From positions 1,418 through 65,417 of the forward strand of contig QANZ01007755.1 of NCBI GenBank assembly GCA_003254925.1: a DNA stretch of 64,000 bases, written 5' to 3'. The position numbers were made by a program, and so were the translations under genes. Shown here in pieces: positions 47,136-57,500 of this stretch. A model generated the notes under the pieces. It saw nothing but the letters and a program-made list of their open reading frames with translations, ran no database searches and was not told where the DNA came from. The stretch comes from Chamaecrista fasciculata (taxonomy: Eukaryota > Streptophyta > Magnoliopsida > Fabales > Fabaceae). How positions within the stretch are numbered: position 1 is the stretch's first letter; each line of letters opens with the position of its first letter.

Positions 47136-50100
47136 TTAAGCTTTAAAGACTTCCTTCACCATATTCTCTGTGTCTAGTTGCTTGAAGAATTCTTGTCGAA
47201 ACTCTGAATAACGATATTTTCGAAACTTTGGAGGATGTTGTTCGTCAATTAAATCTTGAATTGGACCAATAATTGACTCTTCATTTGGCTCATAAAACAC
47301 TGCAAAGGACACTCGTGTTTGTGTCTTGTTGCTCACAGCTCTATGAAACACGCTTTTGTATCTTCCATTACTCACCACCTACATAAATACATACATCCTC
47401 AAATACTTACCATCAACTTCAATATATATATATATAATAAACTAATAACTCCATTTTTAAAAGATATAATTTTTAAAAAATTAAAAATATACAATTTAAT
47501 CTCTAAAAGAATTAAACGATATACTTATTAATTTTTTACTTTTCATATATTAAAAAATATACTATTTAATTTTTAAATTTATCTAACATGTGCCTTTAGG
47601 GTACATTTTAAGGTTTCTTTTGATTGGTTAGTAGAGCATCTCATATCTCGAAATCTATGAAAATTCATTTAAAAGATAATTTTAAATGTTTGAAAATTCA
47701 TTTGACCAATCAAAAGAAATCTTAACATGTGCCCTAAAGGCATATATTAGAAGGATTTTTTTTTAGAAGTTAAACTATATATTTCAATCTTTTGAAAACT
47801 AAGTTATTAGGTAATCTTTTGAAAGCAAGAATAATAATGAATTAATCGCATTGCAAACACTAGAGCTATTAATTGATAATGACCAACCCAATTCACATTG
47901 ACTGGTCTATCACAAGCTATAGGTTAAACGGATCCAATTTTAAGTAGACTGAACTACTCCACTCATCTTAAGTTATGAAATATGAATCACTTGATGATTT
48001 TGTATGATATAATAAGTTGCATCATAAAATTAAAAAATGGAATATACAAATAATGATGAAGAAGAAAGCTAAAACACACATATATAAAGGGTCAGTCAAT
48101 ATATATATTGTTTTAAGGGGTTCGAATTTGAAAGTACAGAGCTAATCAAATGGATCAAAGAAAAATAGTGATTAAGATAAACATTAATAGAGGTTAAAAT
48201 AGATAATGAAAACAGTCATTAGAAAGTTTTTAGTAGAAAGTTTTTAATAGGAGAAAAGTAAAACACTTAAAATAAGAACGAGAACTCCACTTAAAAAAAT
48301 TGAAGCGTATTCTAAAGAGCTCAGACTAGATGATGTGCTCTCTCATTTTTTACTAAACTTAGGAACTACTTCAAAATAGTCTCTCACTTCTTTCTCTTTC
48401 TTTGTCTTATTCTTCCTTCTCTCGGCATCTCACCCACCGAAATTGCCTCTTCCCTATCCCTTCATTCTTCTCATTTTATAAACAAAATATCAATCCCGCT
48501 ATTAATATTAAATTATAAATTAATTGTCTCCTTTCGTATGAATGAATGATGAATGCGATGGCCGGCCAAGAGGAGATGATGATTATGCAAAGTTTGGCTC
48601 ATTCCCCTCATAATTGGCGTGAGAGAGAAGAGTCAAACAAATTGGCCAAAGTAACAATTTGGTCCTTGTTATAATAACGACTTAGTCCTTAACTAATTTA
48701 CTCCCTCTCATAAAAGCCCCTACAGTGACGGGGTTTGAGCTCAATAGAACAATACTTTATTTACTAAAGACTAAATTCTTATCTTACTTAAAGTGGTCGT
48801 GACTAGCACGAAAATGTCATTTACTTCAATTCTACCAAGCCATATATAACCTAGTACTATTCCCAAGAAATGAAAGGAGAAATTTTTCTTTACAACATTT
48901 CCAATTTTATCTAAGTAAGAATGTTGCGGGCTATAGTTTATTGGCAGGTACCCTAAAGTTCTTTGCCTTTTAAGTATCCTCTATGCTTTAATTAATTAAT
49001 TGATTGTAAAAATAATGGCATGTAGGAACATATATATATATATACCTCAATCTGATCTCCAAGATTGACTACAAATGCATTGGGAATAGGAGGCACAGCA
49101 ACCCATTTGCCATCTTTGAGGACTTGGAGACTAGAGACTCCTTGTGATTGGTGAAGTATTGTGAGGGTATTGAAATCAGTATGAGCATGAAGCCCTAATG
49201 TAAGCTCTGGGTTTGGACTTGGAGGGTAGAAATTTGCTTGTGCTTTCAATTTTGCCTTCTCATCTCCCATCATCTTCTTCAAGCAATCCTTTTCTAGGCC
49301 AAGCCCTTCTGATATCAAACTCATCACCCTATTTATCAACCCATCAATCTCCCTAGCATACTCAGGGAAAGCCTCTCTAAATGGATTCACAATATATATA
49401 TATATATACAAATCAAGTTAATTCATTATATTGGTCATAATCAAAAGTTAATGGTCAAAGTGCATTTTTAGTCTCGTAACTTTTGCTCATGTTTCAATTT
49501 CATCCCATATATTTTTTTGTTGCACTTTTGGTTCCATATCTTTTGGTCAAGTTGCAGAATTAGTCCCATATCTTTGCAAAAAGTTTCACTGTCAATCCCA
49601 CCTGATCTAAAGATAGAAGACCAATTCTACACTGATTCAAAGGTATAAGACCAAATTTGCAACCTGACCCAAAGATATGAGACCAAAAGTGCAATATGGG
49701 ACCAAATCTGCAACTTGAGCAAAAGATATGGAACAAAAAATGCAACGAAAAAAGTTATAGGACCAAATTGAGACCTGAGCAAAAGTTATGGGACCAAAAG
49801 TGCACTTTGGCCAAAGTTAAATAATCACTAAAGTTCAAGCTAAGTGAGGTACCTTTATGCATGTACTTTAGCCAAAATCAATTAGTACACAAATTGAAGA
49901 AGAGATCAACATATATATGTAAATTACCTATATTGGGTCCCAACTTCTTCTGGCAAGGGATGAATGAGACTCTCAGTTGGATTCCAGTGATGAAAAAAGC
50001 ATTCACTCCACATGTTGACCTTCACACCATTCTGGACCTTAAGTTTGTAAGTGAAAATTTTTGCTGGTTTGTCATCATCATCTTTTGTGGAGAATATTGC

Positions 50101-50406
50101 TCTTTGTTGTGGAGGCAAATCAAAGAAGTGAGTGATTGCAGCCATCATTTTCTTGCAGATTTCATCAGGAACTCCATGGTTCACAATCTGAAAGAAACCA
50201 TATTCCTCACAAGCTTGGGATATTTTGTGAACTAGCTGTGTGTGGGAGTGATCATTATTGTCATCACTTTTTAAGCTCAAATCAATTATGGGAATTGAGG
50301 AAAGAGTAGGAACCTCTGAAAGATTAGGCCTCTTATCCTCTGGAAGGATGAATTCAGGAGATAAGGAAAGAGGTGATGATTCATTTGCTAATTGGAAAGA
50401 TGTCAT
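47136..50406 (-). CDS. Fe(II)/2-oxoglutarate-dependent dioxygenase (DOXC class)
   Basis: Soluble oxygenase that couples 2-oxoglutarate decarboxylation to oxidation of a small molecule; substrate not predictable. Minus-strand exons by GT-AG and frame: 49928-50406, 49046-49376, 47136-47378, giving 350 aa, the usual family length. The N-terminal DIOX_N region has IPIIDLSLK and EYGFFQIVNHGVPDE. The catalytic domain has NFYPPSP (208-214), the iron ligands H225 and D227 in HAHTDFN, and H282 in SVFHRAV. R292 and S294 (TRVS) bind 2-oxoglutarate. All key residues are present, so the gene looks functional. Exon 1 residues WSECFFHHWNP and the ending EESIIGPIQDLIDEQHPP place it near DMR6-like or GIM2-like enzymes in specialised or hormone metabolism, but I cannot choose. 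Each intron holds a mobile element. Confidence 0.9.
47584..47752. mobile_element. MITE family M, copy C (dioxygenase intron 2)
   Basis: CTAACATGTGCCTTTAGGG at the left, CCCTAAAGGCATATATTAG at the right. Inner inverted repeats are AAGGTTTCTTTTGATTGGT and ACCAATCAAAAGAAATCTT. About 169 bp, non-coding. It is nearly collinear with copy D. Confidence 0.75.
47753..49045. other. Remainder of dioxygenase intron 2
   Basis: AT-rich intronic sequence. Nothing coding was recognised. Confidence 0.4.
49453..49812. mobile_element. GGCCAAAG-type fold-back element in dioxygenase intron 1
   Basis: Starts GGTCAAAGTGCATTTTTAG and ends AAAAGTGCACTTTGGCC; the flanks AAAGTTAAT (49444-49452) and AAAGTTAAA (49813-49821) form a 9-bp duplication with one mismatch. 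The arms contain repeated TTTTTTGTTGCACTTTTGG / CCAAATTGAGACC units. It fills 360 bp of the 551-bp intron. Confidence 0.75.
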
Positions 50407-50482
50407 TTTGAGAATTATATGTTGGAAGTAAATTAAAGCAGAATGAAGATTATACGTTGGAAGTGCACAAGTGGAGCTAGAT

Positions 50483-50488
50483 TTATAA
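50483..50488 (-). promoter_or_regulatory. Candidate TATA box of the dioxygenase gene
   Basis: On the minus strand CTTATAAATC lies about 80 bp before the start codon, a normal distance for a plant TATA box with a short 5' UTR. Confidence 0.5.
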
Positions 50489-50499
50489 GGACAAATACA

Positions 50500-52264
50500 A
50501 AGGGACTGAGAAGTCTTTACAAATTTAAGTAGTTGATTACTTGGTTGTAATTAATTAGGGATAACAAAAAATACCTAATGAGTAATGACTATTCATAAAT
50601 TTTGGAGGAAAACCACTTTTAGTTTTTGAAAGATATGCTCATTTATTTTTTTAGTCTTTAAAAGAACAAAATACATATTTTAGTTCTTGAAAAATCAGTG
50701 ATAATCTTTTAAAGAGTACAAAGAGTATTTCATTCTTTAATTCATAGACTAAAATGTAACTTTTTATGAAAAAGAACTGATTTCTTTTGGAATTTTTGTG
50801 TAGATTTATCAAATATTGAATAAAAATGAATTTGGGATTGTTTTAATTTTAGTAATCAGTAATGAGTTGGATTATCTTCAAACTTTTATAGATTAGGCTA
50901 AGAACTCCAAGTCACATCCAAAAAATATATTAATAATTTTTTACGAATGAGACTGAAATTTATACATCCATTTAATATTTTAATATATATATCATATATG
51001 TTAGGTTTTGGTCGGACATAATCATGTATATATTTTATGGTTTAGTCTAAGATGTAAAGTTTAATTCTTAACATGGATGCAAATGCTGATGTGGCATAAT
51101 TATAGTCATTAATGTAATTTAATGTTGAAAAATAATTAAAAAATAATTTTTTAACCAATCAAAACTGTGCATGGAGTTACACCATGAGTTACATACAACT
51201 AACTATTCCACGTGTCATTATCTTATTAACTTATGACCCATTGCATCCCATGTCAAAAATCAAACTTTGCACGATAGGCTCACCCATATTTTATTGACAT
51301 GAATCTCACATTATAAATAAAATAATATTAACTATAGGCCTATAGCGTGTACGTCTCCAAGCACATGAGTCAGATTTCAACAATTGAAATCTATATAATA
51401 TATATTCAATGGAATCCCTTACTCATCGTCGAGGACAAGGGGTTGAGTGTTAGAAAACCATTTGTTTAATGCATTCCTCCCCTTCAATCCAGATTTCATA
51501 AATGGGTTCAGTTTCTTTATTTGTTCTTTCAATTTAGTCCCTATTTTGGGCTATTTGTATATTCCATTTTGTTAACTTTTTTGATATTCTTATATATTAT
51601 TAATGACACCTTTAAAGTAATATTTTTATCTTGTTAATTTTATTTATTCTCTCACACTAAATTTTTCTTTTAGTTTCTCGAGTTTCATGTCCTAGTAAGA
51701 AAAACTGGATTGTTCCGGCAATCCAATTTTACTCTCTGTCTCTCTCCTCTTTCCTATTTCTTCTTTTTATTTTTGTTTTAATTTTAATTTATTATTTCAA
51801 AAATTGTGCAAAAATCAATAGAAAAAAACGAATTGTCTTGGCTACACAGCTTTTCATAGCATTTCCCTGAAAGTTTTATCTTTGGTTAACAGTTTGATCA
51901 TATTCTCATAGTTGTTATTCTTTATCTTCTGCAAGTAATCGAACGAGTATAGGATTCGCCAGTCGCTACATTCCTAGTCACACACCATAATAGTGAGATC
52001 ATGCTGATATATAATAGAATAATAGAATAATTTAATAATATATTCATATTATTTTTAATTTGTGTTTGAATTTAAGTTTGAGTATAAAAAATTTGTATAT
52101 TAGTACATTTAAAAATAAATATTAGTTATTGATATCCGTTTAATTTGAACTGGTACAGATTATCTCTCGTTTAATTTATGTTTGCAGGCCATCTAACAAC
52201 TATTGAACTTTAATTTCAGCAAGCCTCTACAAAAAGAACTAGCTAGCTTGTGGCCAAAGGCCAT
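50500..52264. other. Spacer upstream of the dioxygenase gene
   Basis: AT-rich. A weak fold-back repeat with TTTTAGTCTTTAAAAGA motifs lies at about 50605-50770. No gene, RNA gene or clear element beyond that. Confidence 0.4.
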
Positions 52265-54905
52265 TTATTCGAGGATAGTAATTTGGGTGAGTAATTAGAA
52301 TATTTATTTGAATTCATATGTAAAAAATATTTGGGTATTTGACAGATGTTGAATATCATATATGATATGAGTAATAAAAGAAATACTAGATATTTATTAA
52401 GTGGATAGGATAATTTGAAATGTACGAATAGTCAGTGTATTTAGGATCTTATACTTTATAATATAAATAATTAATTATATTTTAGGTATTTTTTCATTAA
52501 TTTATTTTTATTAATAGATATTGAATATTGGTTACCAAATTTATTTGATTATTGAAGTGAGAAATCCAATCTTATATACAAGATGTTTCAAATATTTCAA
52601 GTATTAATGGGATATCAAATATTAGATAAGATACGAATATAATGTTGGGAAATCATAGGGTTGGCGCAGCGGAAAACACGGTAAATTAAAATTTTTGGCT
52701 TCCCTATGATTCCTTCCAGGATCCACTATCAACATTTATATCAGTTAAGGAAAGAAATTTACCATAATTTAATCGGTGCGTATGAACTTGCGAATTGAGA
52801 AGTCCACTTCGAGTGTCCTTCCTCTACCGGTGATCCACACGAGCAGTTTGGCAGATGCCCAGGTGCTAGCCTCCTTCACTTCTTCCCAAGTGAAAACGGG
52901 AACTCTATCTATGATTCTTGAATAATCAAGAACTGTTCTTGATTATCAAGATTGATTGGGAAGTACTAATATTATCAGGTGCAGGTCCAATTCTCTTTCT
53001 TCAAGAAAATCGACTCACTCTCATAATATTAGGACTAGGCGATTTTTCACTCTCTATAGATGCTCTAGGCGAAATTCTTGGTCTGACCAAGAATTGATCT
53101 GTGTTGTGAGTTATCTCTGAGATAGGCGCCTAGTGCCTCTATTTATAGTGTTCTCATTCCTAGTTTTAGGGAATCCTAATCCAATTAGGATATCTCTAAG
53201 ATATGGGATATCTTTTAGATATCTCAAAATATCTTTTGATTTATAATATTAAACTTAATATTATAATTCAAAAATAAAGCCCAATTTTCGAATTTGACCT
53301 ATCCAAGATCAAATCTTGGATCAAATCTTGATTTGCTCAAATCCTATTGGTTGGAATGAGTCATGAGATTTTGATTTTATAATTTAAATATTACTTTAAT
53401 AATTAAATATAAAAATCGACTTTAGCCTAGACCCAAACTCTAAAATGCAAGATCAAATCTTCCATCCCAAGAAAGGGGGTAGGCGAAATTCTCATGGAGT
53501 TTTTGGAGGAATTTTATAACAACCCAAACTCCTTAGGTAGTTATAACTAATTCCTAACAATTTTGAATAAAAGAATTACCTTAATATCTTTTAATTCAAA
53601 TCCTATATCTTTTCCAAAAGATATTTATCTTATCTTTATTTAATTAATAAAAACAATTTCTATTAATAAAAACAAAGATAATGAGGCGCCACCCTCATCC
53701 TTTTATTTCCCAATTTTAGTGAATTTAATAAATCAATAATTCCCTAATTTTTAGGAAACTTATTTAATTTATTTATTCACTAATATTTTAATTGTAAAAC
53801 TATTTAACAATTAATTTAAATTTAAATTTGTCCAACAAATTTAAAACCTCAATCATAGATATTTATTTAAGACAAGATTTAATGTCCTAAGACATTTAAC
53901 TATGTCCTAAATTGTGTCACCTAAGTGACTCACGAATTAACCCTAATTCGTGTCCCAAAAATTAGCATCTTGATCCTGCTCATGTGTGACCCAGCAGGCC
54001 TCACGTGAAGTTGGCAGCAAATCATCTTATGATTCACAAGTTGTGAGCGGACTCTAGCAAGCCATCACAACTACCCAAAACACGGGAGTTATCGCTTTAA
54101 CGATTTAACGATTTAACCTAAATACCACCTTGTCATAATTCCTATTGTCTCACGATATTTTGGTCATGGATCAGGCACGGGAATGTCATCCAAAATCCAA
54201 ACCACAACTTTCTCGATTTCCTGAGTTAGTCCCATTTCCTTGTGTGGCCACACATTCCTTGGACAGACTCATCGAGGGGCCCAGTTAAATATCTCTCATC
54301 TTAATGAGGGACAAAATCCCATCTTGGTCAACCACATTCCTCAGCACGGCAATCAACCAAACCCGTACCTAGCCCTTATGGCTACCCTGTTACGGGCAAC
54401 GTTAGACTAGGCCAAAGTCTGACAACTACAATGCCGGAATAGTCAAGACCTCAGGTCTAAGGCTATTGTGACAGGTGTACAGGAGAGGCTCGCTTATGAC
54501 TAAACCCATGCAGGACTCTCCGGGTCGGTCCAGCAACTTGTAACCCTTACATAATTGCATCATGACTCTCGAGAAGCATCTAGTGCATGTATCTCTATAC
54601 ACCGAGGTCATGCTGGTCTTGGTTCATTTACGCTCCCACGTGAATGATCGACCAGGGACAGTTTTAGATTATTTATCATATAATTAATCAAGGATTGTTA
54701 TCATAGTAAACACGCTAATAATATGATAACCATTAATTTATCTCCATAAATTAATTAATATGTTCAAAACATATTTATAAAATGATTGGCCCTAGGGCAC
54801 AATCTCCAACATATAAATACTAATTTTTTGAATATGAATAAAATATAAATATTAAATAAGATAAATGAATATGAATACAAATAGTCTAATAGTGATAACC
54901 CCCGC
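52265..54905. mobile_element. TIR element split by a solo LTR
   Basis: Left part 52265-52642 (GGATAGTAATTTGGGTGAG..., ATTTGGGTATTTGACAG) and right part 54817-54905 (AATACAAATAGTCTAATAGTG) resemble the two ends of the element at 23146-23583. The solo LTR at 52643-54811 sits between them. Both ends are eroded. Confidence 0.45.
52643..54811 (-). mobile_element. Solo LTR with exact 5-bp TSD
   Basis: 2169 bp from TGTTGGGAAATCATAGGG to GGGCACAATCTCCAACA, flanked by TATAA at 52638-52642 and TATAA at 54812-54816. No internal region or second LTR, so it is the product of LTR-LTR recombination. It matches the LTR at 41312-43402. Orientation follows that copy. On the minus strand CACTATAAATAGAGGC (about 53135-53150) is a likely LTR TATA box. 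The 61-codon frame at 54426-54611 is LTR sequence. Confidence 0.9.
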
Positions 54906-54996
54906 TAAATTTGCATATAATGACTATTCATTGTGTTTCTTCCTTATCAAAGTACGTTTTTAGATGGCTGTTGAATGCGGGCAGATTCCAAGGTTT

Positions 54997-55078
54997 GGAC
55001 TAAGGATTAAAACAATAAAATATCTCACATTGTGGACTAAGGATTAAAACAATAAAATATCTCACATTGTTATCTCAC
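54997..55078. repeat. 37-bp tandem duplication
   Basis: Two adjacent copies of a 37-bp unit starting GGACTAAGGATTAAAACAA (54997 and 55034), followed by a partial third (TATCTCACATTGTGG). The sequence after it, to about 55140, resembles 57910-57985. Confidence 0.7.
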
Positions 55079-55152
55079 ATTGTGGGACAGGCCACCAATT
55101 ATAATCATCTTCTGGAAGATAAGGGAAATCAAATTATAAGTTTCATTTTCTC

Positions 55153-55301
55153 GGGACCGGATCCTCTGCTGTCCAGCACATGGTGCTGTGCGGCGAGGAC
55201 CAGTCGCTGAGCGCCACGTGTGCGCCAATGTACACGTGGCGCTCGGCGATTGGTCCTCGCCGCACAGCACCATGTGCTGAACAGCAGAGGATCCAGCGCC
55301 C
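55153..55301. mobile_element. GC-rich hairpin MITE
   Basis: Two arms of about 62 bp with near-perfect complementarity: GGATCCTCTGCTGTCCAGC... at 55159 and ...GCTGAACAGCAGAGGATCC at 55276-55294. They pair through GCACATGGTGCTGTGCGGCG to the loop at about 55221-55232. It is far more GC-rich than its surroundings. The frames of 60-85 codons across it are palindrome shadows. Confidence 0.75.
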
Positions 55302-55467
55302 ATTTTTTCACGTTTTGACTTTTGCATTATTATTATATGAATTTATCTAACATGTGTTTAAGGTATATTTTTTTTTTATAACAAACGAAATTTCATTAAA
55401 AACAAAGCAATAACATATGAAGTATAACCATATAGGGTTATACAACTTTACCTACAACTATTACAAC

Positions 55468-56010
55468 TTAAAATAGCCTCTTACTGGCCAAAGCACAAAT
55501 ATCCTTACTAGCAGCATTACAAATTCTAGGAAAAGGGAAAAACATGCAATCATAAAGACAAGAAAGAGCAATAGAACTAAGCATAGAAGTAAAGATAGTC
55601 TTTGGGCACAAAGAAGATCTGCCCCAATGTGCCAAAATATCAGCCGGATGATTAGCTTCCCTGAAGATATGGTGTATCCTTGCTTCTTCAAAGAGTTGCA
55701 GGAAACATCTGCAATTGTGGATAAGAGAGAAGAGATGATGGTGAGAAGAAAAATTTGGATCTGTTAGAAGCTTAACCGCAAGGAGGGAATCTGATTCGAT
55801 AATAATATGCTTAATATTAAGATCTTTAGCGAGCTGCAAGCCATGAAGAATACTCCAAAGCTCTGCTTTTAAAATATTCTGAGCCAAGAAAAATAGAGAA
55901 ACCCGAAAGCCAATTTCCAGTATAATCTCTAATAATACCTCATGCTCCTAATAAGTTATCCTTTGCTGATCCATCACAATTTAATTTAAAGAAAGGAAAA
56001 ATAGGTTTAG
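55468..56010 (-). pseudogene. LINE RNase H-like domain, interrupted
   Basis: The region reads KLNCDGSAKDNLLGA (first catalytic Asp) then a TGA stop. After a frame change it continues ILKAELWSILHGLQLAKDL (catalytic Glu), IIIESDSLLAVKLL (second Asp), and IFREANHPADILAHWGR near the end. All three acidic residues can be seen, but the stop and frameshift break the frame. It is the plant LINE-associated RNase H type. Confidence 0.75.
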
Positions 56011-56213
56011 TCCAATTTATGAAAGAGGTAACAGTACTAGGAGAAGGTGAAGAAGAAGGAGAGAAAAGATAATGAAACTCAACAGATTCAGCTAAGGTGG
56101 AGTTGATAATAAGAATAGGATTAATAGGTTTCTGGTTGAAGATGAGATTATTTCTAGCAAGCCAGATATTTCTGATGATAATGATGAAGAAGATGTACCA
56201 AGGGACATTGTGT

Positions 56214-56726
56214 TTATATTTTTTTTTTGTGGTTACAGTGGAATTTTAACCAAATAGGGAAAGGTAAAGTATTATTACAGATAGAAGAATCAAGAGAGTT
56301 CCAGATTTGAGAGACTATAGAGCAAGTTCTAAAAAGATGATCCCTATCTTCAATGGTATCCTTACATAAAACACACAAGGGAGAAGAGGTGCAATTTTCA
56401 ATGAAGAGATTGTTATTAGTAGGGATTGCATTGTTAATAAGTTTCCAAAGAAACAAAGGATAGCGAGGGGGGAGGTTAATTTTCCAGATCCAAGGGTGGT
56501 CACAAAGAGTATGATCTTTAAACTGAGATAGATAAGCAGAGGAGGAAGTGAAAAGTCCATTAGAGGTAGGGGACCAAGATAAGAAGTCAGGAATAGAATT
56601 AGTAAGGTCAAAAGGGGTGGCAATGATAAGATTATAAATATGGGAAGGGAGAACATAAGGAATAAGGGTAAGATCTAAAGTACCAAAGTGATTTAAGTAA
56701 GACGAGACAGAGATGGTAAGCTGCAA
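56214..56726 (-). pseudogene. LINE zinc-binding region (zf-RVT) fragment
   Basis: SWSPTSNGLFTSSSAYLSQF, then WIWKINLPPRYPLFLWKLIN, then CVLCKDTIEDRDHLFRTC. This is the zinc-binding domain between reverse transcriptase and RNase H in plant LINEs. Its 5' edge coincides with the truncation point at 56730. Confidence 0.8.
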
Positions 56727-57104
56727 GCCATTAAGGTATATTTTAAGGTTTCTTCCGATTGGTTAGTAGAGTATCTTATATCTTGAAATCTACGAAAATT
56801 CATTTAAAAGATAATTTTTAATGTTTAAAAACTCATTTGACCAATCAAAAGAAACCTTAACATGTGCCCTAAAAGCATATGTTAAAAGGACCCTTATTAT
56901 ATTACACTTGTATATAAGGTATATATGTAGTATATTGTCTAGCATTTAGGACCCCTTAAAACATAGGCTCCAAAGATGTTAGTTAGCTAGGTAGAAACTC
57001 AAAATCCCTTAATTACTCTCTCGCATACTTAATTATTGACTTCATCATTAAATATTTGCCACGACAAACACTCTCTATGAACTATTTTCTGTAGGTATTG
57101 GTCA

Positions 57105-57500
57105 AATACTCATTTTTGTCCTCAAACTATAATTTTAATGAAGATCATTTTCTAAATATAATTTTTTTGACTTAAACAAAGATTAATCATTACTTAAATC
57201 ATCAAATAGATAGATATTGAGAAATCTATTAAAACTACCTATTTATTTCGTGCTCCTTACTGTTTGATCCTGTTAAACAAGGAAAAAAAAACCTTAATGT
57301 AAAAAAAAATAAAACTTTTGAGGATGAAAATCTATTTTTCTTTTTTATTTTTTAACAAAAAAAAAGTGGATGAAAAATACTAAGAGACTAACGGTAGAAC
57401 GCTTTTGAAACATGAATGACCAAAATGGAATGAAAAAAAGTTGAGGGACCAAAACAAAACTTTAAACAAACCTAAAAAATCAAAATAAGACTTTGGCCGA
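57105..57500. repeat. Fold-back repeat (TTTTGTCC type)
   Basis: GGTCAAATACTCATTTTTGTCC on the left is answered by AAAATAAGACTTTGGCC on the right. The arms are diverged. It belongs to the same broad fold-back group. Confidence 0.45.

Larger units (their letters stand above)
55372..56730 (-). mobile_element. 5'-truncated LINE with 14-bp TSD
   Basis: Flanked by TTAAGGTATATTTT at 55358-55371 and 56731-56744. On the minus strand it ends with AATGAAATTTCGTTTG and a poly(A) tract, the usual plant L1 3' end. It retains only the zinc-binding reverse-transcriptase tail and RNase H, so it is 5' truncated, as expected of incomplete target-primed reverse transcription. A separate insertion from the LINE at 43403-45905. 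Confidence 0.9.
55346..56886. mobile_element. MITE family M, copy D, split by a LINE
   Basis: The left piece is 55346-55371 (CTAACATGTGTTTAAGG); the right piece 56731-56886 has the family core and the end ACATGTGCCCTAAAAGCATA. Removing 55372-56744 restores an element like copy C. So a LINE inserted into this MITE. Confidence 0.8.

Noticed and set aside
43403..56730. The two LINE parts as halves of a single split element
   Set aside because: The 3' part at 55372-56730 has its own 14-bp duplications and 5' truncation, so it is an independent insertion.
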